DNA from: an uncultured Phenylobacterium sp.
Lineage (GTDB): Bacteria > Pseudomonadota > Alphaproteobacteria > Caulobacterales > Caulobacteraceae
Direction: 5' to 3'
DNA: 13,438 bases
Assembly: GCA_945952175.1 (NCBI GenBank)
Contig: CAMFHW010000055.1
Span: 1 to 13,438 of the forward strand
Part shown: positions 1 through 7,213 of the stretch, one piece after another
Layout: the number at the start of each line of letters is the position of its first letter
Position numbering within the stretch: the first letter of the stretch is position 1
Notes under the pieces: model-generated
The model's input: the letters and a program-made list of their open reading frames with translations, nothing else
Database searches by the model: none
What the model was told of the DNA's origin: nothing
Position numbers and translations under genes: made by a program

Positions 1-282
1 GGGGTGTCCAAAGATGTCTCTGAACTGACTCCTCTCGGCATCGAAACGACCCGCCGTCCATTCCAAATCGCCAGCCGGCAGGCAGAGCATCCCACCGCGT
101 TGCTCTCCCCATGTCTGCCCGACCGCGAGATCGAACACGACACGCGATAAGTTGACGGGGCGGCTGCGTGCGCCGCTCGGAAGAGGTTGGAGTTGCTCGG
201 TCGGCGCCGCGACCTCAGCCGCACCCGCGGCGGTCGGCGACATCATAAACAGCGCGCCCAGAGCGCTCACAATCCAACGCAT
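1..282 (-). CDS. Exported protein of unknown function, C-terminus cut by window edge
   Basis: An open frame of 94 codons starts at the ATG at 282 on the minus strand and runs off the left edge without a stop. The N-terminus has the shape of a Sec signal peptide: Arg at residue 2, a hydrophobic stretch (WIVSALGALFMM) and a small-residue AAGAAE region near residue 18-23. There is no lipobox Cys. The visible mature part contains 'LSRVVFDLAVGQTWGE' and 'GGMLCLPAGDLEW'; I do not recognise the family. A purine-rich stretch (GGGGGTGG) just upstream could be a weak ribosome-binding site. It is transcribed in the same direction as the VOC gene to its right, after a 50-bp gap, so it may be the last gene of that operon or have its own promoter. 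The signal peptide makes the frame credible; the function is open. Confidence 0.6.
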   Translation of the reverse strand, partial: MRWIVSALGALFMMSPTAAGAAEVAAPTEQLQPLPSGARSRPVNLSRVVFDLAVGQTWGEQRGGMLCLPAGDLEWTAGRFDAERSQFRDIFGHP

Positions 283-317
283 CGCCACCCCCGTGGATAC
301 CCCTAGTCTCGAATATT

Positions 318-330
318 CAATCCCAGATTG
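318..330 (-). terminator. Small hairpin after the VOC stop (weak terminator candidate)
   Basis: CAATC and GATTG form a 5-bp stem around a 3-nt loop directly after the TAG of the VOC gene. No T-run follows on the minus strand, only an AT-rich AATATT, so intrinsic termination would be inefficient. This is a weak call; it may be chance. Confidence 0.2.
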
Positions 331-332
331 CT

Positions 333-677
333 CTAAGCCGACGTAAACACCGCCAGCTCGTTCCCGCTCGGGTCGCGGAAGTGGAACCTCCGGCCGCCCG
401 GGAAGCTGAAGATCGGGATCACGATCTCGCCGCCGGCGTCGCGGACGCGTTTTTCCATGGCCTCCAGGTCGTGGGCGTAGAGCACCACCAGGGGCTTGGG
501 CCGGGCCTGTTCCTTGTCGGCCTGGAAGCCGCCGTCGAGCCCGGCGTTCTCGAAGGCCGCGTAGGTCGGGCCATAGTCGATGAACCGCCAGCCGAAGGCC
601 GCCGAATAGAACAGCTTGGTCCCGGGCAGGTTGTCGCCCGGCAGCTCCACATAGGCGATCTTGCCATCCTCGAACAT
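333..677 (-). CDS. VOC family protein (glyoxalase/bleomycin-resistance fold)
   Basis: The 114-aa product is a single vicinal-oxygen-chelate domain: N-terminal 'KIAYVELPG', a first half ending in 'FENAGLDGGF', then 'LVVLYAHDLEAMEKRVRDAGG' and the typical C-terminal 'FHFRDPSGNELAVF' with its metal-site Glu. Such cytosolic proteins are metal-binding lyases, dioxygenases or resistance proteins; no substrate can be read from the sequence. I chose the ATG at 677 because AGAGGA lies 9 nt upstream and the protein then begins MFEDGKIAYV as family members do. A longer frame from 716 would add 13 residues rich in codons rare for this genome (AGA, CAA, AAT, AGG), so it is unlikely. The gene starts 45 bp after the methyltransferase stop and probably ends the ubiA operon. 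Confidence 0.85.
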   Translation of the reverse strand: MFEDGKIAYVELPGDNLPGTKLFYSAAFGWRFIDYGPTYAAFENAGLDGGFQADKEQARPKPLVVLYAHDLEAMEKRVRDAGGEIVIPIFSFPGGRRFHFRDPSGNELAVFTSA

Positions 678-722
678 GGTCGGGCGTCCTCTGAAGTTCC
701 TATTTTGTTCTCTCATAAGGCC

Positions 723-1385
723 TCAGCCTGGGAGAGTCCATACCGCCGTCTTCTTGACCTCCATGTCCTCCAGCTCGCGGGTGGTCGGCACCTGGTATTC
801 GGCGAGCTTCACCAGCCCTCCGCGCGGGAAGTAGCTGCGGCCCGGATCGCCGATCAGCACCATCGTCCCCGCCGCGCGGCCGGCCGCGAGCCATGCCATC
901 ACCTTCTCCGCCAGCGGCTTCTCGTAACAGATGTCGCCGGCCAGGATCACGTCGCAGGCCGGCGGCGGGGCGTCGAGCAGATCCGCGTCGGTGAAGTCGC
1001 ACGCCACGCCGTTGGCCGCCGCGTTCAGCTCGAGCGCCGCGCCGCAGAAGCCATCGATGTCGGCCGCCAGCACCCGGGCCGCGCCGGCCTTCATGGCCGC
1101 GATGCCGACGATCCCCGAGCCCGAGGCGAAGTCGATCACCCGCTTGCCGGCCACGACCTCCGGCTGGTCGAGGACGTAGCGCGCCAGGGCCTGTCCCCCC
1201 GCCCAGGCGAAGGCCCAGAACGGCGGCGGCAGGCCGATCTCCGACAGCGCCTCCTCGGTCATCCGCCAGATGGGCGTGATCTCGTCGGCCAGGTGCAGCA
1301 CCAGTTCCGGCGTGTGCGGCGGGACCTGGCGGCGCGTGTTTTCGAGGATGAAGGCGCGGCGGCCTTCGGGGGTCTGGGCGATCAT
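723..1385 (-). CDS. METTL20/ETFBKMT-like protein-lysine methyltransferase
   Basis: This 220-aa class I SAM-dependent methyltransferase has the fingerprint of the ETF-beta lysine methyltransferase family: 'FWAFAWAGGQALARY' (56-70), SAM motif I 'VIDFASGSGIVGIAA' (83-97), acidic motif II 'ADIDG' with D109/D111, 'GDICYE' (150-155, the family's D-x-x-Y-E/D motif) and 'LIGDPGRSYF' near 177-186. The human enzyme methylates the electron-transfer-flavoprotein beta subunit, and an Agrobacterium homologue modifies ETF-beta and ribosomal L7/L12 (recalled from the literature). The same role here is inference. The ATG at 1385 has AGAGGGG just upstream and overlapping the desaturase stop, 8 bp between genes, so translation is probably coupled. 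A general class I methyltransferase with another substrate remains possible. Confidence 0.85.
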   Translation of the reverse strand: MIAQTPEGRRAFILENTRRQVPPHTPELVLHLADEITPIWRMTEEALSEIGLPPPFWAFAWAGGQALARYVLDQPEVVAGKRVIDFASGSGIVGIAAMKAGAARVLAADIDGFCGAALELNAAANGVACDFTDADLLDAPPPACDVILAGDICYEKPLAEKVMAWLAAGRAAGTMVLIGDPGRSYFPRGGLVKLAEYQVPTTRELEDMEVKKTAVWTLPG

Positions 1386-1393
1386 CGCCCCTC

Positions 1394-2329
1394 TTACGCG
1401 GCCGGCTTGCCCGCCGCCAGCTTCAGCACCTGCGCATAGCCGCCCGGCTCGTGCAGCATGCCGTCCAGCACGCCCTTTCTCGCCAGCATCCGGTGGGCGC
1501 GGGGCAGATTGTAGCAGGGCACATGCATGAACATGTGATGCTCGCAGTGATAGTTCACGTAGTAGGGCGCGAGGCTCGCCCGCGCGATCAGCCCAGCCTG
1601 GGTTGTACGCGCATGGCGCAGCGGGTCCGGCTCGTCCTTGCCCACACAGGCGTGCTCGGCGATGTTGCGCAGCCGGGTGATCATCTGGAACCAGGTGAAC
1701 TGCGGGACCAGCCACAGCACCGGCCACGCCCACCAGGCGCCGAACGGCGCGCCGATCGCGGTGATGATCACGCCGCCCAGCAGCCAGCGGCGCTTGCGGC
1801 GGATCTCCTCCAGGATGATCGGCAGCACCGGCTCGCCTGGCTGGCGCGCGCGCAGCCGCTTCTGGAAGTCGCCGAACCGCTGCTTGAAACCGGTCTGGCC
1901 GGTCAGGTCGCGGACGATCTTGCGGCGTAGGGACAGGGGCGTGATCGGGAAGGGCGCCGACAGGCCCAGGTCCGGGTCCTCGGCCTGCTGGGCGAAGCGG
2001 TGATGGCCCAGGTGATAGGTCCGGTAGCGCAGCAGCCCGCCGCCGGTCAGCCACTCGCCGGCCCAGTCATTGACCTTCAGGTCCTTGTGCAAGGCGCCGT
2101 GCGCGGCGTCGTGCATCAGGATGGCCAGGCCGAGCTGGCGGCCGCCGATGATGATCCAGGCCAGCGGGATGGTGACCGGCCAGATCACCGCCATCGCCCC
2201 GGCCGCCAGGATCACCGCCCAGGCGTGCGCGATCAGCGCCAGCCCCTTCCAGGAGGACTTCTGCGCCAGGGGCGCCCACTCCTCGGGCGTGAAGTAGGTC
2301 TTCGGATCGACGCGGGCCGCAGCTGCCAT
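1394..2329 (-). CDS. Membrane fatty acid desaturase family protein
   Basis: This 311-aa integral membrane di-iron enzyme has all three histidine boxes: H73-D-A-A-H77, H106-L-G-H-H110 and H261-C-E-H-H265, with an extra His at 226. Hydrophobic segments lie near 29-62 and 187-215, as expected for the family, which uses O2 and an electron donor to desaturate or hydroxylate acyl chains or other lipids. No fused cytochrome b5 or ferredoxin domain is present, so electrons must come from a separate protein. The substrate is not readable. The gene lies 62 bp after the P450 stop and 8 bp before the methyltransferase start. The ATG has no Shine-Dalgarno, but a TATGAT box ends 6 nt before it, so a leaderless internal promoter may add to operon transcription. 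A hydroxylase rather than a desaturase is possible. Confidence 0.88.
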   Translation of the reverse strand: MAAAARVDPKTYFTPEEWAPLAQKSSWKGLALIAHAWAVILAAGAMAVIWPVTIPLAWIIIGGRQLGLAILMHDAAHGALHKDLKVNDWAGEWLTGGGLLRYRTYHLGHHRFAQQAEDPDLGLSAPFPITPLSLRRKIVRDLTGQTGFKQRFGDFQKRLRARQPGEPVLPIILEEIRRKRRWLLGGVIITAIGAPFGAWWAWPVLWLVPQFTWFQMITRLRNIAEHACVGKDEPDPLRHARTTQAGLIARASLAPYYVNYHCEHHMFMHVPCYNLPRAHRMLARKGVLDGMLHEPGGYAQVLKLAAGKPAA

Positions 2330-2335
2330 AGGGAC

Positions 2336-2341
2336 ATCATA
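2336..2341 (-). promoter_or_regulatory. Possible -10 box for leaderless desaturase mRNA
   Basis: On the minus strand TATGAT is followed by exactly six bases (GTCCCT) and then the desaturase ATG, so a start at the normal distance would begin at or next to the initiation codon. No good -35 hexamer is seen 16-18 bp upstream. The same geometry occurs at ubiA and ppk2 in this window. Confidence 0.35.
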
Positions 2342-2366
2342 CGCCGCGAAAGCCTGCGAAAACAGC

Positions 2367-2381
2367 GTGACCCCGCGTCAC
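2367..2381. promoter_or_regulatory. Dyad GTGAC-N5-GTCAC, possible operator
   Basis: A perfect 5-5-5 inverted repeat lies in the 62-bp gap between the P450 stop and the desaturase start, 25 bp upstream of the possible -10 box. Its size suits a dimeric helix-turn-helix regulator. Directly beside it (2381-2390) is a perfect 10-bp palindrome, CCCGCGCGGG, immediately after the P450 stop; together they could instead form a small terminator or RNA-processing hairpin. No regulator gene is nearby. Confidence 0.35.
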
Positions 2382-2391
2382 CCGCGCGGGC

Positions 2392-3636
2392 TCACACCGC
2401 CAGGTCGAGGCGCTCCAGGCCGCGGAAGAAGGGCAGGGCGCGCCATTGCGGTTCGGCGTCGGGATCGGCCAGGCGCAGGTTGGGGAAACGGGCGAACAGG
2501 CGCACCAGGGCGACCTGAGCTTCCAGCCTCGCCAGCGGCGCGCCGATGCAGATGTGCGCCCCGCCGCCGAACGACATATGCGGGCTCTTCTTGCGGCTCA
2601 CGTCGAACCGCTCCGCATTCGGGAACACCTCGGGGTCGCGGTTGGCGGCGCGCAGCAGCAGCGTCATCGACTGGGTGGCCTTCACCGGACAGCCGTGGAC
2701 CTCCATGTCGTGCGAGGCGATGCGGCCGGTGATGTCGATCGGGCCTTCGAAGCGCAGGATCTCCTCGACCACCGCACTGGCGATCGACGGGTCGGCCTTG
2801 AACTTGGCGAGTTCGCCGGGGTTCAGCAGCAAGAGGCGCACCCCGTTGCCGATCAGGTCGGTGGTGGTCAGGTTGCCGCCCACCAGCAGGGCGCCGAGAT
2901 TGATCCGCAGTTCCTCGTCCGACAGCGGCGCGCCGTCGGCCTGCAGCCTGGTCATGTCGCTGATCAGGTCGTCGCGCGGGTCGGCCCGCCGCGCCGCGAT
3001 GGTCTGCAGGAAATAGGCCGACAGCGCCTCGCTCGACCGCTCCATGTGCGTCGTCTGCTCGGGCGTGCGGAACGGGTTCAGCCCCTGGATCACGCCCTCC
3101 GACCAGTCGCGGAACTCAACCAGCCGGTCATGGTCGACCCCGAGGATCTGGGCGATCACGTCGATCGGGATCGGCACGCAGAAGGTGCTCATCAGGTCGA
3201 AGGTGGGCTGGCCCTCGATCCGGTCCAGCGCCTCGTCGACGATCGCCTCGACCTGCGGCTTGAACTTCGCCACCCGTGCATAGAGCGCCTGGGCCAGCGG
3301 CCCGCGCACCCGCGCGTGGTCGGGATTGTCGAGCATCAGGATGGAGGTGGTCTCCGAGCGCGGCACGCCCTCGACCACGGCGTCGGCGAACCGGCGCTGC
3401 ATCACCGCCGCCTCCTCGGCGCGGATCGGGTCGCGCCACATCTCCAGGTCCGTGGCGATGGCGCGCACGTCGGCATAGCGGGTGACGATGAAGCTGCCCG
3501 ACGCGTCGTCGCGCGTGATCGGACAGGCGTCGCGCAGCGGCTTCAGCACCGAATGCGGGTCGCGCTGGAACTCGGCGTTGAACGGCGTCATCTGCATGAT
3601 GCCGGGGAGCTCGGCCTCGGTCTTGGTCTCGGACAT
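2392..3636 (-). CDS. Cytochrome P450
   Basis: The 414-aa product is a soluble bacterial class I P450 monooxygenase of normal length. Visible motifs are the C-helix 'DNPDHARVR' (103-111), the I-helix region 'LLVGGNLTTTDLIGN' (250-264), the K-helix E292-I-L-R295 and the haem loop F356-GGGAHIC363-I-G with Cys363 as thiolate ligand. The usual I-helix acid of (A/G)Gx(D/E)T is Leu256, which may change proton delivery. No ferredoxin or reductase gene is adjacent. The start is clear: GAGGAGG lies 6 nt before the ATG and overlaps the ubiA stop, giving a 10-bp gap and likely translational coupling. The substrate is unknown; sitting between ubiA and a desaturase suggests an isoprenoid, quinone or lipid substrate, which is inference only. 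Confidence 0.95.
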   Translation of the reverse strand: MSETKTEAELPGIMQMTPFNAEFQRDPHSVLKPLRDACPITRDDASGSFIVTRYADVRAIATDLEMWRDPIRAEEAAVMQRRFADAVVEGVPRSETTSILMLDNPDHARVRGPLAQALYARVAKFKPQVEAIVDEALDRIEGQPTFDLMSTFCVPIPIDVIAQILGVDHDRLVEFRDWSEGVIQGLNPFRTPEQTTHMERSSEALSAYFLQTIAARRADPRDDLISDMTRLQADGAPLSDEELRINLGALLVGGNLTTTDLIGNGVRLLLLNPGELAKFKADPSIASAVVEEILRFEGPIDITGRIASHDMEVHGCPVKATQSMTLLLRAANRDPEVFPNAERFDVSRKKSPHMSFGGGAHICIGAPLARLEAQVALVRLFARFPNLRLADPDAEPQWRALPFFRGLERLDLAV

Positions 3637-3646
3637 GGCGTCCTCC

Positions 3647-4585
3647 TCAGAACAACGCGCCGCCCTTCCACAGGCCGGCCATCAGGGCGGCGAACAGCAG
3701 GGCGCCCGCCAGCCCATTCGACTTGAACAGCCTTAGAGCCGCCTTGCCGTCGCGGACGTCAAGCGCCTGGGCCTGGCGCGACAGGTGGATACCGTAGAGG
3801 GCGGCGGGCGGCAGGAACAAGGGCCCGAGCTTGCCGAACCAGGCGGCCGCCAGCGCCAGGATGAAGGCCAACACATAGAAGCCGAGCACGCCCTTCGGCG
3901 CGGCCTCGCCCAGGCGGCGGGCGGACGACTTCACCCCGGCCAGCGCGTCGTCCTCCAGGTCCTGCACCGCGTAGATGGTGTCGTAGCCGAGCGTCCAGAA
4001 CACGCCGCCGGCATAGAGCAGGACCGCCGGCCAGGCGAGCGTCCCGGTCGCCGCCGCGAAGCCCAGCAGGGCGCCCCAGTTGAACGTCAGGCCGAGCCAG
4101 GCCTGCGGCCACCAGGTGATCCGCTTCATGAACGGATAGCCGGCGACCAGCAGCAGCGAGCCGAAGCGCAGGCCGATCGCCACCGGCGGCATGGTCAAAA
4201 GGATGCCCAGCGACACCAGGCAGCAGACCGCCACGAAGGCCCAGGCCTGCCTGACGCTGATCTGGCCGGCCGGGATCGGGCGCAGCGCCGTGCGGGCCAC
4301 CTTGGCGTCGATGTCCCGGTCGACGATGTCGTTGTAGGCGCAGCCCGCCGAGCGCATCAGGGCGGCGCCCAGGAAGAACTGCGCCATCAGGATCGGGTCC
4401 GGCCACTGGCCTTTCATGGCCGCGGCGAGCGCCAGGCCCTGCCAGCCCGGCAGCATCAGGAGCCAGATGCCGATCGGCCGGTCGAACCGCCCGAGCTTCA
4501 GCCAGGGCCGCAGCGGCGGCGGCGCGAACCGGTCCACCCAGTTCTCGGGCGCGGCGTCGGGCAGGGGAGCGTCGGCGGCGGTCAT
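3647..4585 (-). CDS. ubiA: 4-hydroxybenzoate polyprenyltransferase
   Basis: UbiA attaches the polyprenyl tail to 4-hydroxybenzoate in the inner membrane, the first committed step of ubiquinone synthesis. The 312-aa product has the two Mg-diphosphate-binding motifs of the family: N85-D-I-V-D89-RDI-D93 and 'YAVQDLEDD' with D209 and D213. About nine hydrophobic segments are spread between residues 40 and 310, and the GRFDRPIGIWLLMLPGWQGL entry helix is typical. An N-terminal extension of about 25 residues ends in 'RFAPPPLRPWLKLGRFDRP'. No Shine-Dalgarno precedes the ATG; instead a -35/-10 pair ends 6 nt before it, so the mRNA is probably leaderless. ubiA is the first gene of a leftward operon with P450, desaturase and methyltransferase. 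Very secure by motif. Confidence 0.95.
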   Translation of the reverse strand: MTAADAPLPDAAPENWVDRFAPPPLRPWLKLGRFDRPIGIWLLMLPGWQGLALAAAMKGQWPDPILMAQFFLGAALMRSAGCAYNDIVDRDIDAKVARTALRPIPAGQISVRQAWAFVAVCCLVSLGILLTMPPVAIGLRFGSLLLVAGYPFMKRITWWPQAWLGLTFNWGALLGFAAATGTLAWPAVLLYAGGVFWTLGYDTIYAVQDLEDDALAGVKSSARRLGEAAPKGVLGFYVLAFILALAAAWFGKLGPLFLPPAALYGIHLSRQAQALDVRDGKAALRLFKSNGLAGALLFAALMAGLWKGGALF

Positions 4586-4591
4586 GGGGAC

Positions 4592-4620
4592 AGATTAGAG
4601 CAGGTCGCGATGCGCCCCAA
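4592..4620 (-). promoter_or_regulatory. ubiA promoter giving a leaderless transcript
   Basis: Reading the minus strand: TTGGGG (4615-4620), a 17-bp spacer, TAATCT (4592-4597), six bases, then ATG. The spacing is the bacterial housekeeping-sigma optimum, and the expected transcription start falls on or beside the ATG. The lack of any Shine-Dalgarno fits. The -35 is imperfect against TTGACG. Confidence 0.5.
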
Positions 4621-4642
4621 TCCGCTCATCCCGCGAAGCGGG
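4621..4642. repeat. Short REP-like hairpin, copy 1
   Basis: CCCGC-GAA-GCGGG (4630-4642) is preceded by TCCGCTCAT. The 13 bases TCCGCTCATCCCG recur exactly at 9972-9984, again at the foot of a hairpin, so this is a dispersed element. Similar 'TCATCCCGGCGAA..' hairpins are, from memory, common between genes in alphaproteobacteria. It abuts the ubiA -35 box. Confidence 0.6.
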
Positions 4643-4690
4643 AAAATCGAGTGATCCGCGGCGCGCGCCTCGCCCCGTCCCCCTTTTTGG

Positions 4691-4771
4691 ACGCAGAGAT
4701 CGCGGAGGCCCACGGAGATCGCAAAGGGCGCTCTTCTCCGTGTCCTCTGCGGACCTCCGTGATCTCTGCGT
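4691..4771. repeat. Large imperfect palindrome (ACGCAGAGATC family)
   Basis: The left arm begins ACGCAGAGATCGCGGAGGCC (4691) and the right arm ends as its near-complement at 4771 (GACCTCCGTGATCTCTGCGT). The first 11 bases are perfect, with scattered mismatches further in, over arms of roughly 30 nt. The sequence is open in several frames and yields spurious ORFs. It looks like a non-coding intergenic repeat of the type scattered in many bacterial genomes. No coding function or transposase is seen. Confidence 0.6.
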
Positions 4772-4878
4772 TCGAAAGGCCGCCGGCTCGGCGTGTCGGG
4801 TCCAAGCTCGCTTCGCGAGGAGCGGTGAGCTGACCGTGGCTTTGACGCCGCAGTTCGAAATTCGCGTAACAAGGTCTG

Positions 4879-4907
4879 TTGACGCACAAATCGACCCCGC
4901 CTAGCTT
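4879..4907 (+). promoter_or_regulatory. Promoter of the leader ORF / ABC exporter operon
   Basis: TTGACG (4879-4884), a 17-bp spacer and TAGCTT (4902-4907) form a strong housekeeping-type promoter. The -35 is the exact Caulobacter-type TTGACG followed by C. Predicted start is near 4914, giving an untranslated leader of about 260 nt before the first ABC gene, with the 17-codon ORF inside it. Confidence 0.6.
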
Positions 4908-4948
4908 CCCCCGACCACGAACCGCGAGCGGAAAGGAGGGTCTTCAAG

Positions 4949-5002
4949 ATGAGAATCATCGCCATGCCAGACCTCCGCCGCGTCGCCCGACCGCGATTCT
5001 GA
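4949..5002 (+). CDS. 17-codon leader peptide (MRIIAMPDLRRVARPRF)
   Basis: A short ORF opens with ATG at 4949 and stops with TGA at 5000-5002. Its ribosome-binding site AAAGGAGGG (4932-4940), 8 nt before the ATG, is the strongest in the window, whereas the first ABC gene downstream has no recognisable one. The peptide has five Arg, two Pro and ends R-P-R-F-stop; R14-P15-R16 fits the '+X+' pattern known from macrolide-dependent stalling in some Erm leader peptides. It lies about 35 nt after the predicted transcription start and 171 nt before the ABC gene. The role as a regulatory leader is inferred from the ribosome-binding site, position and composition; no family is recognised. Confidence 0.55.
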   Translation: MRIIAMPDLRRVARPRF

Positions 5003-5025
5003 TTCCGACGAATCCCCGGTGCGGC

Positions 5026-5096
5026 GCCTGAGTGGCTCCGCGACCCAGGCTTTCTCTCCGAAATATCGCGATCCCGCTGGCGGCCCAGGCTCCAGC
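5026..5096 (+). promoter_or_regulatory. Possible attenuator region between leader ORF and ABC gene
   Basis: GCCTG (5026-5030) can pair with CAGGC (5046-5050), which is followed by TTTCTCT. A second stem, GCTGG/CCAGC, spans 5076-5096. The octamer CCCAGGCT occurs twice (5044-5051 and 5084-5091), 40 nt apart, so either copy could compete for the same partner. The stems are short (5 bp plus a few inner pairs) and the T-run is poor. This is a candidate only. Confidence 0.3.
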
Positions 5097-5139
5097 TCGT
5101 TTCCCCATCCCTTCCTGACGCCGCCGCGCGCCGATGCGC

Positions 5140-5173
5140 CGTCGTCGTCGCCTCCGATTCTCCGACGGTTCCC

Positions 5174-5198
<25 letters not shown>
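5140..5198 (+). promoter_or_regulatory. 11-bp stem enclosing the ABC start codon
   Basis: CGTCGTCGTCG (5140-5150) and CGACGACGACG (5188-5198) are perfectly complementary. The 37-nt loop between them contains the ATG at 5174. The right arm encodes part of the acidic N-terminus (HDDDED), so a codon-repeat origin is possible. If it forms in the mRNA it would place the start codon in a closed loop. Confidence 0.35.
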
Positions 5199-6960
<1,762 letters not shown>

Positions 6961-6964
<4 letters not shown>

Positions 6965-7212
6965 TGAGCCTGATCCGATGGATAGGCCGCCTGTTCCGGG
7001 AGGCCTGGGAGGACGGGATGTGGGTCTACGGCCCGCCCTTCGTCCTGCCCGGGTCCAGCCCGGTCTGGCGCGTCGTCCCACCCCCACGAATCGCGCCGGC
7101 GCCTGCGCCGGCCAACGACCCGGCGCATATCCCGGTGGCGCGCACCGATCCCCGGATCGTGGCCGCCCGCCGGGCCGGCTTCCGGCTGATCCTCAACCCG
7201 TCCAAGGCGTGA
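6961..7212 (+). CDS. 83-aa small protein between the two ABC subunits, unknown
   Basis: The frame starts at ATG 6961, overlapping the first ABC stop as ATGA, and stops 1 bp before the second ABC ATG. A GGAGG lies 7 nt upstream. A second ATG follows directly at 6964. The product starts with a basic, tryptophan-containing amphipathic stretch (MMSLIRWIGRLFREAWEDGM), then a proline-rich middle 'PPPRIAPAPAPAND' and a basic end 'TDPRIVAARRAGFRLILNP'. There is no clear transmembrane helix and no Cys. I recognise no family. The tight embedding between two partner subunits suggests a role in that transporter, such as assembly or regulation, or membrane-surface binding through the N-terminal helix; this is inference. 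It may also act simply as a translational link between the subunits. Confidence 0.7.
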
Positions 7213-7213
7213 C

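Noticed and set aside
333..716. Longer VOC start at 716
   Set aside because: The added codons include AGA, CAA, AAT and AGG, rare for this genome, and the ATG at 677 has a better-placed AGAGGA.
2446..3726. 426-codon plus-strand frame opposite the P450 gene
   Set aside because: Shadow of a motif-complete P450 on the other strand.
4584..4598. GGGGACAG near the ubiA start, similar to the core of the 9015-9102 inverted repeat
   Set aside because: It has no second arm, only 8 bases match, and it is better explained by the ubiA start and -10 region.
4626..4889. Open frames through the 4691-4771 palindrome on both strands
   Set aside because: The translations simply read the repeat, and the frame is open because of the repeat sequence. 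No ribosome-binding site or family supports them.
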